In this document: positions 54,529 to 64,000 of the stretch, piece by piece
Layout of the letters: each line of letters starts with the position of its first letter
How positions within the stretch are numbered: the first letter of the stretch is position 1
The notes under the pieces: generated by a model
Told to the model about the DNA's origin: nothing
The model's input: the letters and a program-made list of their open reading frames with translations, nothing else
Databases searched by the model: none
Translations under genes and position numbers: made by a program
Source: Anagrus nilaparvatae
Taxonomy: Eukaryota; Arthropoda; Insecta; Hymenoptera; Mymaridae
NCBI GenBank assembly: GCA_022575985.1
Contig: JAKSXM010000007.1
Location: forward strand, 28,336,501 to 28,400,500
Length of the DNA stretch: 64,000 nucleotides
Direction of reading: 5' to 3'

Positions 54529-57076
54529 CCCGACAACGTCGCCAAGCCGTTAATGATGGGCTCCGGCTGCGGAGAACCCCACCTCCCGTCTTGCGTCAGC
54601 AGAGAACAAAGATAGTTCAGGTTGCTCGGCACGCAGCCAGACAGCTCGCTTCTCCATCCAGGATCCTCTTTTGGCACTTACAGGTCGCGCCGCATGGCAT
54701 ACTGTCCATACCGTGCATGTGTGTAGACAAACACATTTGGCTGTGTTTGTAAGCACACATGTCCCGCATGGGCAGACACACGGCGGAGGCTTTTAGAATT
54801 TCCTCAAATTCAGCTAGGGTTCCTTGGGTTTGCCAAGCCCATCCAGAGAGGCCGAAGACTTCCTGGCCCCGAGGCTTACCTTCACACATTACTTAAACTA
54901 GAAAATAAAATAATAACCTTGCGTCGTAGTTGAGCGGGACTCGCAAATAACCATTAACCGGCTGCGTCGCTGTGCTCGATTTGGAAATCTCCCATGCTAA
55001 GAGCAAATACATAAGGTCTAAGGCGGCCCCGTACAGGGTGACAATCGATCGGGTTATCATTGGATTAGTTGGGGGTGGAAATGATATTTAAAAAATTTTT
55101 TTATGGGATTTTTCATGGTTGCTGGTTCTCATTCACGTGGATTAGTCAGATTAGAAAAAAAAAAAATTTAATCGGTGAAAATCAAAAAATTTTTGAAATT
55201 GAAATTAGATTATCTCGAAACTAGCTTCAGGTTATAAAAAAAAAAAGTATCGCGTGAAATGTTTTTCATATAACCAATAAGTAAATAAATATAAGTAAAA
55301 TATACACGTGTTTATATTGTGTGAAAAAAATAATAAAAATTTATAACCTAAATGGCTAAATTTTGTATTTTTAAAAAAATAAATATTGTAATTAATATAC
55401 AATGCTTTATTATAGCTTTTTAAGTTAAAAGTGAAAAAAAGTTAAAAAAAGTAAAAAAAAACTAAATAATGTATTATTTTAGGGGCCTGTAAAATAAGTT
55501 GCAAAAAATTATTTATTTTTATTTTTAAAATTAAAAAAAAGTAAATTGGTGGTTCACGATAATTTTATGTGCCCTTTCGATTAGTGACATCCAAAATTGG
55601 ATAAATTTTCTGGATAAAAAAAAATTGGATTTTCGCGAAAATTATTTGCAAGCTCGATTTTTTTTATTGAAATCATATAAATAAACCTATTAGAAACATA
55701 TTCCCTCAATTTTTATAATTAGAAACGAAGTATTTATTGAAAAATCCTAAATTATCCTAAATTAAAAATCTGAATAATATTTACATTATTCACTTGTGTA
55801 TTTTTTCCTTTGAAATTCAATGAAATCACTAGTTTTTTCATCCGGAATTTTCCTTAGCCATAAATTGTAATTAATAATAATTTGTCATAATAATTTGTAT
55901 CTATTTTTACTGGTTTTGTCCAATTTTATATTTTTTGCTATAGTAGTCAATTTAAGCCTGAAGGGTTTGAAATGTCTAAAATTTTTTTAAATAAATAAAT
56001 ATTGAGGCAAAAACTACTCTAGAAAACAGAAAAACTTTTTTCTGTCTTGTGGTGAAAATTCATTGACGTACCCAAATTTTTAGTTGTGTGAAATTAAGAT
56101 TATAGGGGAATTATTACAAAATCTTTAATTACTATAACTCATTTATTTTTCATCAAAAAATAGGAAAAATCTGATAGAAAAATCCCAATTCTGTGAATTT
56201 TAAAATAAATCCAATGTTTAACATTTGAGTTGCTCTTAGACCTTAAAAACTGAATATTTGTATTTTTTGGTCCTAAATAAACTTACTTAGTACATTATAA
56301 TTACAAAAATCATGTAAAAAATGTTACATTAAAAATAAAAAATTAATTTACCCCCCAACAACCTCCAAATCAGGGTGGTTCTCCTCAAGAGCTACGATTT
56401 TAATTTTAGGACAAGTATTTCCTGCCTCAGGAGACACTATAGAATCAGAAAATACCAGAGATTTTTAGGGGAATCGTCGTGAAACTTTTTTCTTATTCAA
56501 GACCACTGTGTCTTCTGAGCCTAGAAATTAGACCCCTAAAACTGGGGGGGAGGTGGTTTTTTTTCCGGCCACCATCAGATTGGATCTGTAATTAATTGGT
56601 AACGGATTTCGGGGTCTTTTCTGGAAGAAATATGCGGAATGCTCTTAAATTTGCAAAAATTAGAAAAAGCACCTCTTTTAGAGTTATTTTGCTAATTTAA
56701 GGGTGAAATATAGATTAACCATAAAAAATTCCCTCAAATTATTGATTAGCGACCCATAAAACTCGTACGGGCTTGATCTCGTACAGGTCGCTCAAAATGC
56801 GAAAATAGCAAAATACCCCCTTTTAGGGATAATTTTTGCTAATTTAAGGGTGAAATATAAATTATTCAAGAAAAATTCCCAAAAATTCTTGGTCAGCGAC
56901 CCAAAAAACTTATAGTAGAGCAAATCTCATATTGGCCAGTGAAAGTTCACCTCGTCCCCGCGATTTGACTAGAGTATAGGGCAATTTTGCAATATAAATT
57001 GTTAATATAAAAAATTTTCCACTAATTTAAAACTTTAGAAAAATGATTAGCTAAATTAGGATTAGTCTGTTAAATA

Positions 57077-58726
57077 ATCAACGATTAAGGTTGATGATCA
57101 AGGTTGCTGATCAAGTTTGCTGATCAAGGTTGATGATCAAGCTTGCTGATCAACTTCGATGATCAAGTTTGCTGTTTAAGTTTGATGATCAAGCTTGCTG
57201 ATCAACTTTGATGATCAAGTTTGCTGATCAAGGTTGATGATCAAGTTTGATGATCAAGCTTGCTGATCAAGTTTGATGATCAAGTTTGATGATCAAGTTT
57301 GATGATAAAGGTTGTTGATCAAGTTTGATGATCAAGGTTGCTGATCAATATTGCTGATCAAATTTGATGTTTAAGTTTGCTGATCAACTTTGATGATCAA
57401 GTTTGCCGATCAAGGTTGATGATCAAGGTTCCTGATCAAGCTTGCTGATCAACTTTGATGATCAAGTTTGCCGATCAAGTTTGCTGATCAAGGTCGATGA
57501 TCAAGTTTGATGATCAAGGTTGCTGGTCAAGTTTGCTGATCAACTTTGCTGATCAAGTTTGATGAACAAACTTGATCAGGAATCTTGATCATCAACCTTG
57601 ATCGGCAAACTTGATCAACAACCTTGATCATCAAACTTGATCATCAAACTTGAGCAGCAAACTTGATCATCAAACTTGATCATCAAAGTTGATCAGCAAG
57701 CTTGATCATCAAACTTGATCATCAAACTTGATCAGGAACCTTGATCATCAACCTTGATCGGCAAACTTGATCATCAAAGTTGATCAGCAAGCTTGATCAT
57801 CAAATTTGATCCGAAAGATTGTTCAGCAACCTTGATCATCAAAGTTGATCAGCAAGCTTGATCATCAAAGTTGATCAGCAAGCTTGATCATCAAACTTGA
57901 TCATCAACCTTGATCAGCAAACTTGATCATCAAAGTTGATCAGCAAGCTTGATCAACAACCTTAATCATCAAACTTGATCATCAAACTTGATCAGCAAAC
58001 TTGATCATCAAAGTTGACCATCAAACTTGATCAGCAACCTTGATCAGCAAACTTGATCATTAAAGTTGATCAGCAAGCTTGATCATCAAACTTGATCAGG
58101 AACCTTGATCATCAACCTTGATCGGCAAACTTTATCATCAAAGCTGATCATCAAACTTGATCATCAAAGCTGATCATCAAACTTGATCAGCAAAGTTGAT
58201 CATCAAAGTTGATCAGCATGCTTGATCAGGAACCTTGATCATCAACCTTGATCGGCAACCTTGATCATCAAACTTGATCAACAACCTTGATCATCAAACT
58301 TGATCATCAAACTTGATCAACAACCTTGATCAGCAAACTTGATCATCAAAGTTGATCATCAAACTTGTTCAGCAAGCTTGATCATCAAACTTGATCATCA
58401 AAGTTGATCAGCAAGCTTGATCATCAACCTTGATCAGCAAACTTGATCATCAACCTTAATCGGTGAATTTGATCATCAAAGTTGATCATCAAAGTTGATC
58501 ATCAACCTTGATCAGCAAACTTGATCATCAAAGTTGATCAGCAAGCTTGATCAGGAACCTTGATCATCAACCTTGATCGGCAAACTTGATCATCAAAGTT
58601 GATCATCAAACTTGATCATCAAACTTGATCATCAAAGTTGATCAGCAAGCTTGATCAGGAACCTTGATCATCAACCTTGATCGGCAACCTTAATCGGCTA
58701 ACTTGATCATCAAAGTTGATCAGCAA
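57077..58726. repeat. 13-bp minisatellite with internal orientation switch
   Basis: The unit is gatgatcaagttt with variants gctgatcaaggtt, gatcagcaagctt and others; nearly every unit keeps TGATCA. From 57,077 to about 57,565 it runs forward, then reverses (cttgatcatcaaa) to 58,726. That gives roughly 38 and 89 units. It is the centre of the foldback element. Confidence 0.93.
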
Positions 58727-59540
58727 AAAATCAAAAACCAAAATTTGACCACAATCACAATGGTTACTCATTGAGGAACCAAAAAATAAGTTAAAGTTAA
58801 AAAATCACGTTCTTTTTTTTTTGTTAAATTATTAAATATTTTAAATATTTAGTTCCAAAATTGGAATTTTTCAGAAAAATTACTAAAAAATATAGTTTAT
58901 TGTTCTCTAGAATACATAATCCTTGAAAAAATTCATATATTAAGGACGTACGTAATGTGTTTTGGGATTCATATCTGTATGGAAATGTCCCAGTTGGCAC
59001 AAATAATTCAAAATGAGTTCAGAATGAATTCCTTTTCAAAAAAAGAGTTTAATTTAAATTTATCAATAGATCAGAAACTACTCAAGAAAAGTTCATTCTG
59101 TAGTCTAATTAACAGTACTTTCTGAATTCCATTTTAGCTAATTCTGAATTCGATATGATCAACGCAATGTAATTCAAATATTTTTCAGAAAAGAAAAATA
59201 TACTCACAAATAGAATTTAGCATAAAAATAATTATAATTTAGCATGAAAATAATAATAATAACCATGGAACTGGTGGTCCAAGAAAAACCTTGGGGGGGC
59301 TACTTTTTATGTAAATGTATACCCGAGCTCAAATTAAAATAGAACTGCCTACATGAGAAAAAATAATTTTTTTTCTGACTTACAAATTTTAATTAATTTT
59401 TTTGTTAGTTTATTTGTTACAAAAAAAAAAAAAATACAGAAAAAAGTAGTGGGAAAATTTTTCCTGTTTTATGATTATATTCTTGTGGCTTATATTATTT
59501 ATAAATCATATTTTACTTGCGATGTCAATTCATTAGGTGA
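58727..59540. other. Unpaired spacer within the giant foldback
   Basis: Sequence present only on the right side of the element. It has no gene; a 63-codon low-complexity frame at 59,353 is not convincing. It may be the remains of the original loop or a later insertion. Confidence 0.5.
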
Positions 59541-61735
59541 CTAATCCTAATTTAGCTAATCATTTTTCTAAAGTTTTAAATTAGTGGAAAATTTTTTATA
59601 TTAACAATTTATATTGCAAAATTGCCCTATACTCTAGTCAAATCGCGGGGACGAGGTGAACTTTCACTGGCCAATATGAGATTTGCTCTACTATAAGTTT
59701 TTTGGGTCGCTGACCAAGAATTTTTGGGAATTTTTCTTGAATAATTTATATTTCACCCTTAAATTAGCAAAAATTATCCCTAAAAGGGGGTATTTTGCTA
59801 TTTTCGCATTTTGAGCGACCTGTACGAGATCAAGCCCGTACGAGTTTTATGGGTCGCTAATCAATAATTTGAGGGAATTTTTTATGGTTAATCTATATTT
59901 CACCCTTAAATTAGCAAAATAACTCTAAAAGAGGTGCTTTTTCTAATTTTTGCAAATTTAAGAGCATTCCGCATATTTCTTCCAGAAAAGACCCCGAAAT
60001 CCGTTACCAATTAATTACAGATCCAATCTGATGGTGGCCGGAAAAAAAACCACCTCCCCCCCAGTTTTAGGGGTCTAATTTCTAGGCTCAGAAGACACAG
60101 TGGTCTTGAATAAGAAAAAAGTTTCACGACGATTCCCCTAAAAATCTCTGGTATTTTCTGATTCTATAGTGTCTCCTGAGGCAGGAAATACTTGTCCTAA
60201 AATTAAAATCGTAGCTCTTGAGGAGAACCACCCTGATTTGGAGGTTGTTGGGGGGTAAATTAATTTTTTATTTTTAATGTAACATTTTTTACATGATTTT
60301 TGTAATTATAATGTACTAAGTAAGTTTATTTAGGACCAAAAAATACAAATATTCAGTTTTTAAGGTCTAAGAGCAACTCAAATGTTAAACATTGGATTTA
60401 TTTTAAAATTCACAGAATTGGGATTTTTCTATCAGATTTTTCCTATTTTTTGATGAAAAATAAATGAGTTATAGTAATTAAAGATTTTGTAATAATTCCC
60501 CTATAATCTTAATTTCACACAACTAAAAAATTGGGTACGTCAATGAATTTTCACCACAAGACAGAAAAAAGTTTTTCTGTTTTCTAGAGTAGTTTTTGCC
60601 TCAATATTTATTTATTTAAAAAAATTTTAGACATTTCAAACCCTTCAGGCTTAAATTGACTACTATAGCAAAAAATATAAAATTGGACAAAACCAGTAAA
60701 AATAGATACAAATTATTATGACAAATTATTATTAATTACAATTTATGGCTAAGGAAAATTCCGGATGAAAAAACTAGTGATTTCATTGAATTTCAAAGGA
60801 AAAAATACACAAGTGAATAATGTAAATATTATTCAGATTTTTAATTAAGGATAATTTAGGATTTTTCAATAAATACTTCGTTTCTAATTATAAAAATTGA
60901 GGGAATATGTTTCTAATAGGTTTATTTATATGATTTCAATAAAAAAAATCGAGCTTGCAAATAATTTTCGCGAAAATCCAATTTTTTTTTATCCAGAAAA
61001 TTTATCCAATTTTGGATGTCACTAATCGAAAGGGCACATAAAATTATCGTGAACCACCAATTTACTTTTTTTTAATTTTAAAAATAAAAATAAATAATTT
61101 TTTGCAACTTATTTTACAGGCCCCTAAAATAATACATTATTTAGTTTTTTTTTACTTTTTTTAACTTTTTTTCACTTTTAACTTAAAAAGCTATAATAAA
61201 GCATTGTATATTAATTACAATATTTATTTTTTTAAAAATACAAAATTTAGCCATTTAGGTTATAAATTTTTATTATTTTTTTCACACAATATAAACACGT
61301 GTATATTTTACTTATATTTATTTACTTATTGGTTATATGAAAAACATTTCACGCGATACTTTTTTTTTTTATAACCTGAAGCTAGTTTCGAGATAATCTA
61401 ATTTCTAATCCAAAATGGAAGGAATTTTTAATCCGATTTAAAAATAACGTTTTTTAATTTAAGATATTTAATAAATTAGGGGATTATTTTGCGCGAGATT
61501 TTCAATTTGTATGTATTTTAACTCAGAGAATCCGAAAATAATCATTAAAAGTCCATTACATCGTTTTATCGAAAAATTTTTTGATTTTCACCGATTAATT
61601 TTTTTTTTTTTTCTAATCTGACTAATCCACGTGAAAGAGAACCAGCAACCATGAAAAATCCCATAAAAAAATTTTTTAAATATCATTTCCACCCCCAACT
61701 AATCCAGTGATAACCCGATCGATTGTCACCCTGTA

Positions 61736-63190
61736 TGTGGCTCAATTCGGACTTAAGTTTGGAGAAAACCTTGGAGCCACTTTTGGTGTACCGTTTCCTC
61801 AGAGATACTAATGGATAGCAATCTGAAGCACACTCACTAAGGATGCAAAAAGGAAAAGCAAGGCATGAGCCCAATTTATAGGGTAGCCTCAGTTATTCCA
61901 GAGAGCCATAATTTGTTTGCAGCATACTCAATGACAGTGTATTGGGTTCAGCAGTATGCGTGTCCCACAGAGAAAAGCAAGGCATGGGACCCGTTTATAG
62001 GGCAGCCTTAGTTGTTCCAGAAAGCTATGTTCAATATCTCTGATTCTAGTTCAACCGTAATAAGGTGGCCTGAACTACCTTCCTCCTTCCTCAGCCTTAT
62101 AAGGAGCCGGGCTTAGGAACGGTATAGCAGATTTCTTTCCTTTTCGAGGATAAAATTGACTTTTTTCTTCAAGTGCGACACACAGAAATTAATATCAGAG
62201 GAATATAATAAGGGGGACCAATTGATTTTGGATAGTTCTAGTAGATATAAGTTTTCATCAAGGTTTTTGAAAGCTCTTTATCCAAGTTATTTGTTGATTG
62301 TACTGGTGAAAAGATTTCAATTGCGACATCTACTAAATAATGATTATTGATGTGAGTGTAGCTATTATAATTGCAGGGAGTGATTCATCATGATGAAATC
62401 AATGAAAGACTCTAAATATAACGTGAAATGGGTGGATCCATGTTGGACTATAATTAGACCTGAAGATTAAGCAAAATATCTGATAGTTGAATACATATTT
62501 TTAGGGTTAATGCCACAGTTAATGGGGGTTGATATGATTGGTAGAATGAGAAATATTACCTGAGTAATTGGTAGAAACTCCAGCTCCAGTTTTATCCTAT
62601 AAAATATTTGATAGTAGGTTATCAGAAAGTAATTGTTTTAGTATGGAATTGTGTTGAGGGTTATAGGTAGGGATAGTATTTGAATTATTTTCAATAGTTG
62701 ACGTGTTAAGCGAATCCGTTTTCATCCCAGTGGTTACAAATGCTGTAGATGCGTTTTAAGTTAGTATTGAACCTGCCATGGTTATTCTGACGTTATGGTA
62801 GCAGCAGAGGTTAATTATGAGTGTCTGGTTTCATTTTCTTGTTATTGAGACGAGGAAGAGGTCCGCTCTCCTCTTCTTTACTTTTCATAATATGCCATGT
62901 ATTTTTCAACTTCAGCTAAGTCAAGCGTCAAGCTTAATATCAGTAGAAAAGGTTTAAAGGCAAAAAAAAATTTATTTTATGATAAATTTTACATATGAAA
63001 TCGGTTCTGCCTAAATTTGCATATAAATATAGCTCTTTTCGCTAAATTTGCATTTTCAAAATCGGAAAATTTCACTAATTATCGTTATAACTTTTCCGTA
63101 TGTGAAAATACCCATACCCATATTAATACCAGGTAAAAGTATATGGAATACTCTGTCTCCACTCCCAGTTTGAAGTTATTTGAAGTGACG
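61736..63190. other. Unclassified repeat-like region
   Basis: A block of about 60 bp, 'agcaaggcatgagcccaatt' then 'tagggtagcctcagttattcc', at 61,856 recurs at 61,975 with changes. Higher G+C than its surroundings at 61,736-62,130 suggests a retroelement fragment, but I recognise no protein. Confidence 0.35.
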
Positions 63191-63784
63191 GGTTTTGAGT
63201 TATGAGCTACAGCCGGTACGGCTCACATTTTCCAATTTTCCGGGTTTCCACGTGAAAATTTTAAAAAACGGTTTGAAAATTCGGATAGCCAGGGAAATTT
63301 CCGATCGAAACCATTTTTTTAATAGTATTTTTAACATTTCTTCATGCTTTTATATAAAGAAGCAAAAGTTGGTGGCTGAGAGCTTTAAAATCGGTCCCAA
63401 TTTTCAAAAATTCACAGAGACGGCTAGAAATGATTTTAAGACGTAAAATTTGGGGAGTGAGGACATTATATATATATAATCACCTGTGCAAAGTTACAGC
63501 CCAATCGGAAGACCCCATCTGGAGGTCAACGTACGTTTCACATGGAATCAGTCATTAGTGTTATACATTTTTCTTTCTATTGATAATGATTATATTATAT
63601 TATAATCTTGCATTAGTAGTAGTCTTAATAGCTATTTAGAACTAGCATAAACAAAACTGAAGATCCCTTATATTGTATCTCTGGAGCTTTATTTTGAACC
63701 CGATAGCATATCTGGCTGCTCTAGAGTATACATTTTGAGAGCGAAATGCTTTAGAACCAAATAAGAAGCAAAAACTCATTTTTG

Positions 63785-63973
63785 CTAGTACTACTAGTAA
63801 GTGGTACTACTAGTACTACTATTAGTAGTACTACTAGTACTACTACTACTTGCTACTACTACTACTGCTAGTACTACTAGTAATACTACTACTACTACTA
63901 GTGCTACTACTGCTAGTACTACTACTACTACTACTTACTACTACTACTACTACTACTTGCTAGTACTACTACT
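63785..63973. repeat. ACT trinucleotide microsatellite
   Basis: Long runs of tactactact broken by ctagtactactag inversions, about 190 bp, near the window's right edge. Confidence 0.92.
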
Positions 63974-64000
63974 CATTTGAAGTATTTTTTGTACTTGAAA

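Larger units (their letters stand above)
51005..54900 (-). mobile_element. R1-like non-LTR retrotransposon, internally deleted, with poly(A) tail
   Basis: It reads on the minus strand from about 54,900 to an 18-base T-run at 51,005-51,022, which is the poly(A) tail of that strand. From 5' to 3' it has a possible 5' UTR, a decayed ORF1-like region (54,528-53,990), a hairpin insertion (52,740-53,985), and an ORF2 part (52,520-51,412), then 3' UTR. The endonuclease half of ORF2 and the end of the reverse transcriptase are missing. Base composition is clearly richer in G+C than its surroundings. Treating both halves as one element is inference from order and orientation. Confidence 0.6.
55034..61733. 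mobile_element. Giant 6.7-kb foldback element with central minisatellite
   Basis: The ends are cagggtgacaatcgatcggg on the left and cccgatcgattgtcaccctg on the right, flanked by TA (55032-55033, 61734-61735). The left arm (55,034-57,066) and right arm (59,541-61,733) are nearly identical by eye over about 2 kb. The right arm has about 165 bp more (61,405-61,575). Between them lie an inverted 13-bp minisatellite and a unique 0.8-kb stretch. There are no genes, so it is non-autonomous; TA flanks suggest a Tc1/mariner-type helper, which is inference. Confidence 0.9.

Noticed and set aside
57077..58726. CRISPR-like array of regularly spaced short repeats
   Set aside because: Units are 13 bp, adjacent and without unique spacers, in a eukaryotic repeat; it is a minisatellite.
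55034..61733. Integrated viral segment such as a polydnavirus circle
   Set aside because: No genes, no viral motifs, and TA-flanked inverted ends typical of a DNA transposon.
63195..63446. 83-codon open frame starting MSYELQPVRLTFSNFPGFHV
   Set aside because: No recognisable domain; sequence resembles repeat-derived DNA with 'gagttatgagct' phrases, and nothing supports translation.

Overview
This window looks like AT-rich nuclear DNA from an insect. A hymenopteran, perhaps a parasitoid wasp, is my best guess, from the feel of the one host protein and the repeat types; the order is not proven. It holds one clear host gene and is otherwise mostly transposable elements, foldback (palindromic) elements and satellite DNA.

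Host gene: a complete six-exon gene on the + strand (8448-37033) for delta-1-pyrroline-5-carboxylate synthase (P5CS, the insect counterpart of ALDH18A1). This mitochondrial enzyme fuses glutamate 5-kinase and gamma-glutamyl-phosphate reductase and makes P5C from glutamate on the way to proline, ornithine and arginine. All exon joins are GT-AG and keep frame; the predicted protein is 781 residues. About 26 kb of its 28.6 kb is intron, and intron 1 alone is about 16 kb.

Layout. 1-7.2 kb: a MITE with about 20-bp terminal repeats, a poly-G minisatellite element, a decayed coding remnant, then a 4.3-kb foldback element whose right arm was hit by an internally deleted hAT element with an exact 8-bp target duplication. 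8.4-24.5 kb: P5CS exon 1 and giant intron 1, carrying MITEs, a 280-bp tandem repeat, and about 6.5 kb of a 55-bp satellite that reverses orientation near 17,995. An apparently intact Tigger/pogo transposon lies in the satellite. 24.5-37 kb: the other P5CS exons, with foldback MITEs in the introns (one a piggyBac-type MITE with exact TTAA flanks). 37-49 kb: AT-rich intergenic DNA with dispersed repeats, a Tigger-ended MITE and diverged inverted repeats. 49.3-54.9 kb: two decayed minus-strand non-LTR retrotransposons, the second interrupted by a 1.25-kb near-perfect hairpin. 55.0-61.7 kb: a 6.7-kb foldback element with about 2-kb arms and a 13-bp minisatellite that is itself inverted. 61.7-64 kb: unclassified repeats ending in an ACT microsatellite.

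Recurring theme: foldback elements nested in one another, each often disrupted on one arm. No second confident host gene, tRNA or rRNA was seen. Identity claims are by eye; no alignment or database search was run.
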